Shown piece after piece: positions 7,589 to 14,126 of a stretch of 30,096 nt of DNA (the stretch's first letter is position 1; each line of letters begins with the position of its first letter). The stretch spans positions 1 to 30,096 of the forward strand of contig VSPF01000011.1 in the NCBI GenBank assembly GCA_009775195.1, read 5' to 3'. The notes beneath the pieces are model-generated. The model was not told the origin of the DNA. It did no database searches and saw only the letters and a list, made by a program, of their open reading frames with translations. This DNA is from Muribaculaceae bacterium. GTDB taxonomy: Bacteria; Bacteroidota; Bacteroidia; Bacteroidales; Muribaculaceae. Both the position numbers and the translations under genes were made by a program.

Positions 7589-8338
7589 ATGAAAAAACTA
7601 ACCTCGCCTTTACTTGTCACGATGGCACTTGTTTCAGTGTCATGCTCTGATGATGTTGAATCAAAAGGCCCCTACGAAGGGTCGGCAACACATCTGGTCG
7701 AAGTTATCAGCCCCGACTTCTATCAGGCACCTGATACAACGGTTCTGATTTTGAACGCCTCGAAAGTGTCTTGCGACTCCGCCGAAACAGTAGAAAAAGT
7801 GCCTTGTAGCAGTACTCCGGTCGAGAGGCACAGTTCATATCAGCTCTCCTTTTCTGACGGGACTACAAATTTGCTTATTGCCACGCGCTTAGGCCAATAT
7901 GATTATACGGCTGACAAAAAAGTGCGCACATGGGGGTACCATCCTGGCGAATACATGCTCAACACTGCCGGATACGAAAAGTGCGCGAAGTTTGCCAATG
8001 TCTATAAAGCGATTATAAAGAAAGACAATCTGGCTTTCAACAACCAGATATATTTCATACGCAAGAATGGGGACAAGGACGAGGTTGCCTTTGTGACTGA
8101 TGCCGGGTTTACACATATCGAAATCTATAATATTAAGGAAACCGGCAATATAAATCTGGGTGTTTCCAACGATGAATTTAAGGTTTATGGATGCACGGTA
8201 ACTACACGAAAAGAAGGCAAACATCACTGGATAATCCCTTGCGGAGAGGAAGAATATCGCTTCAACGGCAAAACATACGATTTCGAGCAAACCAAGCCCG
8301 AATACACCTATCTCTGCAAACTCCGCCCGGCTGATTAG
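7589..8338 (+). CDS. Uncharacterised lipoprotein
   Basis: A 249-residue protein with a lipoprotein signal: MKK start, hydrophobic core, and lipobox ending VSVSC with Cys19. SDD follows the cysteine and resembles the acidic surface-export signal of Bacteroidetes lipoproteins, so it may be displayed on the cell surface (inference). The mature part is polar, with no family I recognise. The start at 7589 was chosen for its signal peptide over upstream in-frame codons inside feoB. It lies 71 bases after feoB in the same direction, without a clear promoter or terminator between, so co-transcription is possible. It is visibly more AT-rich than feoB and the gene after it, which may reflect later acquisition. 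Confidence 0.7.
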   Translation: MKKLTSPLLVTMALVSVSCSDDVESKGPYEGSATHLVEVISPDFYQAPDTTVLILNASKVSCDSAETVEKVPCSSTPVERHSSYQLSFSDGTTNLLIATRLGQYDYTADKKVRTWGYHPGEYMLNTAGYEKCAKFANVYKAIIKKDNLAFNNQIYFIRKNGDKDEVAFVTDAGFTHIEIYNIKETGNINLGVSNDEFKVYGCTVTTRKEGKHHWIIPCGEEEYRFNGKTYDFEQTKPEYTYLCKLRPAD

Positions 8339-8365
8339 TTACACGCAGAGTCAACCGGCAAGTGT

Positions 8366-8389
8366 AAAATTGTTGTGCAAAATTGTTGT
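8366..8389. repeat. Tandem 11-bp direct repeats upstream of a promoter
   Basis: AAAATTGTTGT occurs at 8366-8376 and again at 8379-8389, giving a 13-base period, and ends ten bases before the -33 box of the dCMP deaminase promoter. The position fits a regulator site or an UP-like AT-rich element, but the sequence is of low complexity, so chance duplication is possible. Confidence 0.4.
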
Positions 8390-8398
8390 ATATAAGTT

Positions 8399-8429
8399 TT
8401 TGCAATCCCGCTAAAAATACGTAACTTTG
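8399..8429 (+). promoter_or_regulatory. Promoter of dCMP deaminase, predicted leaderless start
   Basis: TTTG at 8399-8402, a 19-base spacer, and TAACTTTG at 8422-8429 are an excellent match to the Bacteroidetes promoter consensus. The ATG of the gene follows at 8436, only six bases after the -7 box, so transcription should begin within a few bases of the start codon. Confidence 0.75.
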
Positions 8430-8435
8430 TCTCGT

Positions 8436-8870
8436 ATGAATACCAGCAACGATAAACAAGAAGTACTCGACCGGCGCTACCTCCGCATGGCCTTTATATG
8501 GGCCGAAAATTCCTATTGCCAGCGACGCAAGGTGGGCGCGCTCCTGGTCAAGGACAAGATGATAATCTCTGACGGCTACAACGGCACCCCGGCAGGGTTT
8601 GAAAACGTGTGCGAGGACGAAAACGGCGTCACAAGGCCATACGTGCTTCATGCCGAGGCTAACGCCATATCGAAAGTCGCGCGCAGCAACAACTCGTCGG
8701 AAGACTCGACACTCTATATCACCGCGTCGCCATGCCTCGAGTGCGCCAAGCTCATCATACAGGCGGGCATAAGGCGCGTGGTATTCAACGACCTCTACCG
8801 CCTCAGCGACGGCATCGACCTGTTGCGACGGGCCGGTGTAGAATGTGTACATATCAAAGAACTCGAGTAG
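8436..8870 (+). CDS. Deoxycytidylate (dCMP) deaminase
   Basis: A 144-residue zinc-dependent deaminase converting dCMP to dUMP, the precursor of dTMP. It carries the cytidine-deaminase zinc motif: His72 and Glu74 in HAEANAIS, and Cys100 and Cys103 in PCLEC. The GYNGTPAG segment and overall length fit the dCMP/ComEB-type subfamily rather than free-nucleoside deaminases. ATG at 8436 is used; a TTG at 8427 lies inside the promoter -7 box and cannot be the start if that promoter is used. It is followed after 54 bases by the S41 protease gene in the same direction. Confidence 0.9.
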   Translation: MNTSNDKQEVLDRRYLRMAFIWAENSYCQRRKVGALLVKDKMIISDGYNGTPAGFENVCEDENGVTRPYVLHAEANAISKVARSNNSSEDSTLYITASPCLECAKLIIQAGIRRVVFNDLYRLSDGIDLLRRAGVECVHIKELE

Positions 8871-8924
8871 GGCCTCACTAACCATCAAAAAAAGACATCG
8901 GCCCCCTGTTTCAAACCAAAAGGA

Positions 8925-10568
8925 ATGGATAACCGCAAATATATGCTCTGGCTGCCGGCTGTGGCAACCATATTTCTCATAATCGGCCTCTGGCTGGGGC
9001 GCGCCCTCGACGGCCGCCACCCCGACAGCGAGGCACGTCAGAAACTCAACGAAGTATTCGACATCATCGAATCGAGATATGTCGACCCTGTCGACTTCGA
9101 CAGCCTGGTAGAACTGACCATACCCGAACTGCTGCACAACCTCGACCCCCACTCGTCGTATATCCCTGCCGACAAGCGCGTAGCCGCCAGTCGCGACCTC
9201 GAGGGTTCGTTCTATGGCATAGGCATACAGTTCCAGATGATAAACGACACCCTCTATGTGCTCGAGGTAATCAACGGCGGCGGTGCCGACGAGGCCGGCA
9301 TGCAGCCCGGCGACCGCATCATCGAGGTCGACGGCGAGAACATAGCCGGCGTCAATGCCGACGACGAGCACCTCTTCAGCCTCTTGCGCGGCGAGAAAGA
9401 CACACACGTCAAGCTCGGTGTCAAGCGCCACAACACGCCGGGGCTTGTGACATTCGACATCGTCCGCGCCGAAGTGCCCGTGTCGCCCATCGATGCCTCG
9501 TATATGCTCAACGACTCGACAGGCTACATCCGCCTCGGCAAGTTCTCGGAGAACACCTACGGCGAGTTCCTGACCGTACTGGGGCAGCTGCGTTTCGACG
9601 GTGCCAAAAACTATGTAATCGACCTTCGCGGCAACGGCGGCGGGTATATGAACCCGGCCGTACTCGTAGCCAACGAATTCCTCGAGCCCGACCGCATCAT
9701 CGTCATGACCAAGGGCCGCAACGCATCCGACCACAGCATACTCATGTCGGACGGCATGGGTGGCTTTACCAACGAGAAAATCGTAGTGCTGATTGACGAA
9801 TTTACCGCCAGCTCGAGCGAAATCCTTACAGGTGCAATACAGGATAACGACCGAGGGCTGGTAGTGGGTCGCCGCTCCTTTGGCAAGGGCCTTGTGCAAA
9901 GCCCCTTCGAGCTGCCCGACTCGAGCGAGTTCCGCCTGACGGTACAACGCTACTACACGCCCTCGGGCCGCTGCATACAAAAGACCTACAAGCCCGGGCA
10001 CAACGGCGAATACGAAACCGAAATCTTCGACCGCTACGACCGTGGCGAAATCTTCACCGCCGACAGCGTCCGCGTCGACAGCACCCTGATATTCAAGACC
10101 ACCACCGGGCGCCCTGTCTATGGCGGCGGCGGCATCATACCCGACGTGTTCGTGCCGTCAGATACCACCGGCGTCACATCATACTACATCAAGGTTGCCA
10201 ATGCCGGCCTGCTGCGCAAATTTGCATATGAATATGCCGACCTCAACCGCGATACCCTCAACGAGAGCCGCAACGTCGACGAGATGCTTGCCAAGCTGCC
10301 GGCCGACAACGTGCTGCTCCAATCATTTGTAAACTATGCAAATAACAAAGGCGGCATAGCTCCGCGATGGTATTATATCAACATTTCGGCCAAGTTGATT
10401 GTTAATCAGATTAAAGCGCTGATAGCACGCGATATCGTCGGCATGGACGGATATTTCCAGGTTGTCAACGCTACCGACCCCGTGGTCAACGAAGCCCTGC
10501 GCCAGCTCACCGAAGGCGGTGCAGACTTCCCCCTGACCGACAAGACAACAAACACCGACCATGACTAA
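8925..10568 (+). CDS. C-terminal processing protease, S41 family
   Basis: A 547-residue protein with one N-terminal membrane anchor or uncleaved signal (about residues 6-26), so its domains face the periplasm. A PDZ domain spans about residues 85-175 (GIGIQFQ...GMQPGDRIIEVDG). The S41 peptidase core follows, with the Ser-Lys pair probably Ser296 (TASSSEI) and Lys321, and Gln325 in SFGKGLVQ; the Ser-Lys distance of 25 fits CtpB and Tsp. Such proteases trim or degrade periplasmic proteins from the C-terminus. A C-terminal extension of about 180 residues contains alpha-helical sequence seen in Bacteroidetes homologues. Its end overlaps fau by eight bases, so the genes are coupled. Confidence 0.92.
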   Translation: MDNRKYMLWLPAVATIFLIIGLWLGRALDGRHPDSEARQKLNEVFDIIESRYVDPVDFDSLVELTIPELLHNLDPHSSYIPADKRVAASRDLEGSFYGIGIQFQMINDTLYVLEVINGGGADEAGMQPGDRIIEVDGENIAGVNADDEHLFSLLRGEKDTHVKLGVKRHNTPGLVTFDIVRAEVPVSPIDASYMLNDSTGYIRLGKFSENTYGEFLTVLGQLRFDGAKNYVIDLRGNGGGYMNPAVLVANEFLEPDRIIVMTKGRNASDHSILMSDGMGGFTNEKIVVLIDEFTASSSEILTGAIQDNDRGLVVGRRSFGKGLVQSPFELPDSSEFRLTVQRYYTPSGRCIQKTYKPGHNGEYETEIFDRYDRGEIFTADSVRVDSTLIFKTTTGRPVYGGGGIIPDVFVPSDTTGVTSYYIKVANAGLLRKFAYEYADLNRDTLNESRNVDEMLAKLPADNVLLQSFVNYANNKGGIAPRWYYINISAKLIVNQIKALIARDIVGMDGYFQVVNATDPVVNEALRQLTEGGADFPLTDKTTNTDHD

Positions 10569-11109
10569 AGAAGAAATCCGCCGCCGCGTACGCGCCCGCA
10601 AACAAATGATTGACCAGTCGGAACGGCTGGCCGCCGCGCAGCGCGTGTTCGACACCGTGCGCTCTATGGCTGCCTATATGGTTGCACGCCGCGTACTGCT
10701 CTACCACTCGCTTCCCGACGAATTGTCGACACACCTCTTCTTCGAGAACTCGCCCGGCGACAAGACCTACTACCTGCCGCGTGTCAACGGCCTCGACCTG
10801 GAGATACTGCCCTACGAGCGTTCGCGTATGCACTTAGGCTCTTTCCGCATCGAAGAGCCCGATGGCGACGACACTGTCGATATCGACGACATCGACCTCG
10901 TCATCGTGCCTGCCGTAGCCTACGACCGCCACGGCAACCGCGTAGGCCGTGGCAAGGGATACTACGACCGCCTGCTCAGCCGTTCGCGCGCCACCACGAT
11001 TGGTATATGCTACGACTTCCAGTTGTTTGACGAATTCGACACCGACGATTTCGACATACCGGTCGACTATGTAGTCGCCGACGGCCATGCCGTGATACGC
11101 CGGCGATAA
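10561..11109 (+). CDS. fau: 5-formyltetrahydrofolate cyclo-ligase
   Basis: A 182-residue cytoplasmic enzyme that converts 5-formyl-THF to 5,10-methenyl-THF with ATP, returning stored folate to one-carbon metabolism. The N-terminal basic helix (KEEIRRRVRARKQ) and the family signature VGRGKGYYDRLL near residues 122-133 are both present, and the length is typical. The ATG at 10561 lies within the last codons of the S41 protease gene, and the Vsr-like gene begins seven bases after its stop, so the three appear to form one transcript. Confidence 0.93.
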   Translation: MTKEEIRRRVRARKQMIDQSERLAAAQRVFDTVRSMAAYMVARRVLLYHSLPDELSTHLFFENSPGDKTYYLPRVNGLDLEILPYERSRMHLGSFRIEEPDGDDTVDIDDIDLVIVPAVAYDRHGNRVGRGKGYYDRLLSRSRATTIGICYDFQLFDEFDTDDFDIPVDYVVADGHAVIRRR

Positions 11110-11116
11110 CACGCCT

Positions 11117-11638
11117 ATGGACGTCCTGACCCCCGAACAGCGCCGCCGCTGTATGCAGGGAAATAAAAGCAAGGGCACCAAGCCCGAGCTGGCCATGGCG
11201 CGCCTGCTGTGGTCGTGCGGTATTCGCTACCGCAAGCATCCAAAGGACGTAAAAGGCACTCCCGACTTCTGCATCAAGAAATATAAGCTCGCCATCTTTG
11301 TCGACGGCGAGTTTTGGCATGGCCGTGACTGGCCTGAAAAAAAGGAAAAGCTAAAAGGCAACCGCGACTTCTGGATAGCCAAAATCGAGCGCAACATAGC
11401 CCGCGACCGCGAAGTGACTGCCGAACTCATCGGCCGTGGCTGGGCGGTATTCCGCTTTTGGGAAAGCGACATACGCCGACATCCGGGTGTATGCGTGCGC
11501 CAGGTACTTCAATACATATGCCAATTCAAGCACCTCGAAATCCCCGACTACCTGCCGTCGGACTACGACCTCGACATCCCCGAGCCAACACCCCAAGCCG
11601 CCGAGCCGGCAGAAGAGTATGGAAGAGACAGCAAATAA
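11117..11638 (+). CDS. vsr: Vsr-like very short patch repair endonuclease, zinc site altered
   Basis: A 173-residue protein of the Vsr fold. Classical Vsr nicks 5' of the T in T:G mismatches produced by deamination of 5-methylcytosine. The family landmarks are present: DVLTPEQRRRCM at the N-terminus, KGTKPE, the catalytic-Asp segment GTPDF, then FVDGEFWHG and a final FWESDI strand. Compared with E. coli Vsr as I remember it, the four zinc ligands (C66, H71, C73, C117) align with E, R, W and S, so the zinc site is probably absent. The catalytic Asp and the FWH histidine remain. No cytosine methyltransferase gene is near. The C-terminal 25 residues are an acidic, proline-rich tail. Endonuclease identity is likely; mismatch specificity is unproven. 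Confidence 0.82.
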   Translation: MDVLTPEQRRRCMQGNKSKGTKPELAMARLLWSCGIRYRKHPKDVKGTPDFCIKKYKLAIFVDGEFWHGRDWPEKKEKLKGNRDFWIAKIERNIARDREVTAELIGRGWAVFRFWESDIRRHPGVCVRQVLQYICQFKHLEIPDYLPSDYDLDIPEPTPQAAEPAEEYGRDSK

Positions 11639-11642
11639 CAAA

Positions 11643-11678
11643 GCCGCGATTTGGGTGGTGATGCACTCAAATCGCGGC
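11643..11678. terminator. Bidirectional hairpin between vsr and the PepSY-like gene
   Basis: GCCGCGATTTG (11643-11653) and CAAATCGCGGC (11668-11678) form a perfect 11-bp stem with a 14-base loop. It lies between convergent genes, four bases after the vsr stop and 18 bases from the stop of the minus-strand gene. No long T-run flanks it, so termination is inferred from position and stem strength. Confidence 0.65.
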
Positions 11679-11696
11679 CAACGCTTATAGCGCGGA

Positions 11697-12143
11697 TTAG
11701 TCTTTGTCGATGGTTATAAACTCGCCCTGGGCGTTGAAAACCAGGTCTTGACCCGTAACAAGCTCTACGTCGTAGCCTCGACGCTCCTTCGAAATCTCGT
11801 TGATACCGGCACCGGCATAATTGGCGGCAATATAGTTGTCGATTGCTGCAGGATAGAACCCTGTAGGCAGGCTCTGGCCCATGGCGGCATCTACGTCTTT
11901 CCACTCGCCCGACTTATCGAAGTCTATCACCGTACCGTCGGACAGCGTTACCTCATACTCGTCTTTTTCTCTCTGGGTCGTCATAATCTCGGCCGAGGGG
12001 AAGTATGTCGTAATAAACGACTTGGCCGACGAAGGCAACTCTTTCTCAGAAATGAAGGTATCTTCATTCTCATCACAACCTGCTGCAGCGAAACATATCA
12101 CCGTCAATAGGAATAAGGGCAGTAAACTCAGTATCTTTTTCAT
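11697..12143 (-). CDS. PepSY-like domain lipoprotein
   Basis: A 148-residue protein with a lipoprotein signal (MKK, hydrophobic core, AAAGC with Cys23), followed by DENED, an acidic stretch resembling the Bacteroidetes surface-export signal. The mature part has two similar repeats (around FITTYFPSAEI...YEVTLSDGTVIDFDKSGEW and YIAANYAGAGI...YDVELVTGQDLVFNAQGEF), typical of the putative beta-lactamase-inhibitor-like PepSY-like family (DUF2874). Such proteins are small and periplasmic or surface-located, with no firmly assigned function. It is convergent with vsr. The start is the only one that gives a complete signal peptide. Confidence 0.83.
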   Translation of the reverse strand: MKKILSLLPLFLLTVICFAAAGCDENEDTFISEKELPSSAKSFITTYFPSAEIMTTQREKDEYEVTLSDGTVIDFDKSGEWKDVDAAMGQSLPTGFYPAAIDNYIAANYAGAGINEISKERRGYDVELVTGQDLVFNAQGEFITIDKD

Positions 12144-12217
12144 CTTGGTTATAGGTTTAATCTCTTGTTAAGAACTAACTCTAACCAATATAACACTCCA
12201 CCGACTATTAAGTTTAC

Positions 12218-12952
12218 TTACAAGCGTTTAAAATGGCAACAATTATGTACGACACTCGTGAGCTTACACCATACCCATCGACATACATCACCAATTATAG
12301 CAATGATTAAGACTACAAAACTTTCGCCAATAAATACCAATGGGAACTGCCATATACTCTTCATACTGTCATACGGATGAGAAAGTATATCATTCTCACC
12401 CATAAAACCTCTCGCCCGAGAAAGAATAGTTATATCGGTACCTGGAAGAACGTGGCAATTTGTAAGAATTATAAAAAGGAGAGAAGCTAAAACAGTCGAC
12501 AATGATATCATCAAAGTCCATTTCAACAAAAATGGCGACAACAACCACTTTGTCCTAAATTCTCTAACTAACAGAACAATTGGGAAAAAACCAAAAATAC
12601 CAAGCAAAGGCAATGCCGCCAGATAAAGTAAGACCTCTCCCAAAAAGCATATTAATATCCCAAGAGGTATTGCCATGAGTGGGCCTAAAACGGCAATTGC
12701 CAATAGTTTATTACCGGAAAGTACTGAGCAAAGCGAGGTAATCATAGCTTGTGTACGCACTTTACATACCACCGTTATTATAAATAACGCCACCAATATT
12801 ACAAAGCCGAAAACGAGGCAATATTCATACGCCGGAAAAATCCAATTATGGAAATCCACAAGCCGGTCGGCGAAACCGGCTCGGGCAAATGTCTGTAGCG
12901 ATGCAGCCAATAGAACAAAGCCAACATACAACCTACTTGAAAAATTTTTCAT
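12218..12952 (-). CDS. Polytopic membrane protein of unknown function
   Basis: A 244-residue protein I do not recognise. A signal-like N-terminus (residues 8-25, ending FARAG) is followed by hydrophobic segments at about 42-63, 83-103, 106-130, 145-164 and 203-222, so four or five membrane spans are likely after the first. It has nine cysteines, several at the C-terminus (CRWVWCK, HNCCHF). The loop at 167-200 (HVLPGTDITILSRARGFMGENDILSHPYDSMKSIW) is the main polar region. It is 82 bases downstream of another unrecognised gene in the same direction and probably shares its transcript. Base composition is clearly more AT-rich than the housekeeping genes around it, which suggests acquired DNA. 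Confidence 0.65.
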   Translation of the reverse strand: MKNFSSRLYVGFVLLAASLQTFARAGFADRLVDFHNWIFPAYEYCLVFGFVILVALFIITVVCKVRTQAMITSLCSVLSGNKLLAIAVLGPLMAIPLGILICFLGEVLLYLAALPLLGIFGFFPIVLLVREFRTKWLLSPFLLKWTLMISLSTVLASLLFIILTNCHVLPGTDITILSRARGFMGENDILSHPYDSMKSIWQFPLVFIGESFVVLIIAIIGDVCRWVWCKLTSVVHNCCHFKRL

Positions 12953-13034
12953 TTATAATCTGAACTATCAAAAATTTCTTGTTCTTTACGGTTTTGACTA
13001 CCTGTCATAACTATTAACTTTAGCGATTTTATGG

Positions 13035-13664
13035 TTACTCTACAGATGTTTCAAAGCCGACGGGACGACGGTTTTCATGCGACAAGATTTGTAAGGAAGA
13101 TATTTGTTGGCATCTGCCCAACACCTCTTTTTTGATGCTAAAGAATGACCTGAGGATAGCGTATATGTAGTCTATGTAGTCCTCTATGTCGGGGAATGAA
13201 GGATGAAGTACGATAGTACTGCGACTATGTAAGAATACTCTATTTTGCTCGTCAGGATGTGACAATACTACTGTCGGTCCATAATTATAGTTGCCCACAT
13301 TAACAGCCTCTTGAAGGTTAGAAAAACCCGAATCATCCCTGTCGACCGAAGCCCAAGAAAAATCCCATATTTGAGCAAAATATCCGTTGAATTCAATATG
13401 AAATTTCTCACCTTGATATTCCACATCAATAGTGCCGTCTTCATTAGCCGTCGATTGGCAACCAAGACTACTCAATGCCATCAGCATCTTTCCGTGCTCC
13501 TGTGTGAATGTATCGGACTTAAATAATGCTAAATAGCTTCCAGTAGTTCTCCTACTTGGAACACGTAATTTCTTTTCTTCCATCTCTAATTCCATTCGTC
13601 TACTATTTTGCTCCAACCCTTTATAGAAAATCGCAATTCCAATCAAGGCAGGTGTAATCAACAT
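13035..13664 (-). CDS. Single-anchor protein of unknown function
   Basis: A 209-residue protein I do not recognise. A short N-terminal hydrophobic segment (about residues 2-14) is followed by a charged, probably coiled stretch (GLEQNSRRMELEMEEKKLRV), then a mixed alpha/beta domain from about residue 40. The body, with DVEYQGEKFHIEFNG, a run of aromatic strands, NVGNYNYGPTVVLSHPDE and a helical IEDYIDYIYAILRSFFSIKKE, loosely recalls the YbjN/type III chaperone-like fold; that comparison is weak. It probably forms an operon with the membrane protein downstream. A -7 box lies at 13752-13759. It is AT-rich relative to its surroundings. Confidence 0.6.
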   Translation of the reverse strand: MLITPALIGIAIFYKGLEQNSRRMELEMEEKKLRVPSRRTTGSYLALFKSDTFTQEHGKMLMALSSLGCQSTANEDGTIDVEYQGEKFHIEFNGYFAQIWDFSWASVDRDDSGFSNLQEAVNVGNYNYGPTVVLSHPDEQNRVFLHSRSTIVLHPSFPDIEDYIDYIYAILRSFFSIKKEVLGRCQQISSLQILSHENRRPVGFETSVE

Positions 13665-13751
13665 ATCGCTTCATCTTTTTAAGGTTTCAACATCTATCTT
13701 TAGATACGCAAAAATCTCGCTTTTTCGCTGTGGCTGGCAAGATTTGCGTTA

Positions 13752-13759
13752 CAAAGATA
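13752..13759 (-). promoter_or_regulatory. Candidate -7 box for the 13035-13664 gene
   Basis: On the minus strand the sequence reads TATCTTTG, a perfect TAnnTTTG element. The -33 element is not clear. Transcription would begin near 13747, giving a leader of roughly 83 nt that starts with a stem-loop (13740-13748 paired with 13707-13717). Confidence 0.4.
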
Positions 13760-13847
13760 TATACCAAGTCGAGACTAAAGGTAAACCGACGGGAACCATT
13801 GTACAAAGTCCTCGCCGCAGTGTATGAAATGCGAAAGTACAAAAAGA

Positions 13848-13862
13848 GGGTGGGTCAAAATG
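13848..13862. repeat. 15-base motif shared with 78-92
   Basis: GGGTGGGTCAAAATG here is the reverse complement of CATTTTGACACACCC at 78-92 with one mismatch. Both copies lie within 15 bases of the GTCGTCGGAGACGAC palindrome, but on different sides of it. They may be remnants of a mobile or repetitive element. Confidence 0.45.
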
Positions 13863-13866
13863 AGAA

Positions 13867-13881
13867 GTCGTCGGAGACGAC
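13867..13881. repeat. Palindromic hairpin GTCGTC-GGA-GACGAC, second copy
   Basis: Identical over 15 bases to 107-121. Read on the minus strand, the preceding bases (CACAAAAGC) resemble those before the first copy (CACAAGGC), so the shared unit is somewhat longer than the palindrome. Confidence 0.6.
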
Positions 13882-13895
13882 GCTTTTGTGGTTAA

Positions 13896-13915
13896 CCTCA
13901 CCATCATTGGTGGGG
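13896..13915. repeat. 7-bp stem-loop
   Basis: CCTCACC (13896-13902), loop ATCATT, GGTGGGG (13909-13915), with one T-G pair. It is the second hairpin of the cluster and has no terminator T-run. Confidence 0.4.
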
Positions 13916-13944
13916 AATGACTAAAAACATCTAAGGCAAAAGAC

Positions 13945-13994
13945 CTCGGAGAGGTCGCAAACGACATATTATCAGCCGTTGCGTCCTCTCCGAG
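13945..13994. repeat. 10-bp inverted repeat with nested pairing
   Basis: CTCGGAGAGG (13945-13954) pairs with CCTCTCCGAG (13985-13994); inside it CGCAAACG and CGTTGCG can pair further with one bulge. This is the strongest structure in the cluster. It is too far from either flanking stop codon to be a simple terminator. Confidence 0.55.
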
Positions 13995-14062
13995 AACTCT
14001 TATAAGTTATCCTTTTGACACCTTCAGTTATTGCAAATTCAATAACAATCAGCTATCTAAGG

Positions 14063-14118
14063 CTAACCACTAACCGACAAACTACTAATAGTTTTGCAAG
14101 TCATAGACTTGCAAAACT
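14063..14118. repeat. 56-base repeat element, copy B, at the hppA 3' end
   Basis: A gapless match to 2170-2225 (45 of 56 identical). Its hairpin is perfect: AGTTTTGCAAGTC (14090-14102), loop ATA, GACTTGCAAAACT (14106-14118). It ends eight bases beyond the hppA stop, so on the minus strand it could also serve as the hppA terminator or 3' stabiliser, although no T-run follows. Confidence 0.7.
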
Positions 14119-14126
14119 TAAATTAG

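Larger units (their letters stand above)
13665..14126. other. Gene-free hairpin cluster between an unknown gene and hppA
   Basis: No credible gene is seen in these 462 bases; an open frame at 13730-13924 crosses the hairpins and lacks protein-like features. The region holds a 5'-leader stem (13707-13748), a minus-strand promoter, a 15-base motif shared with 78-92, three hairpins at 13867, 13896 and 13945, and the second copy of the 56-base repeat. Confidence 0.6.

Noticed and set aside
8262..10001. 579-codon open frame on the minus strand
   Set aside because: It is antisense to the S41 protease and dCMP deaminase genes, whose motifs are clear. Long antisense frames arise from codon bias in GC-rich genes; the translated product has no recognisable domains.
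11117..11638. Restriction-modification system
   Set aside because: Vsr genes often sit beside a methyltransferase, but neither a methyltransferase nor a restriction enzyme gene is present here.
13730..13924. 64-codon plus-strand open frame in the hairpin cluster
   Set aside because: It runs through the shared 15-mer and a palindromic hairpin, and has no promoter or protein-like signature.
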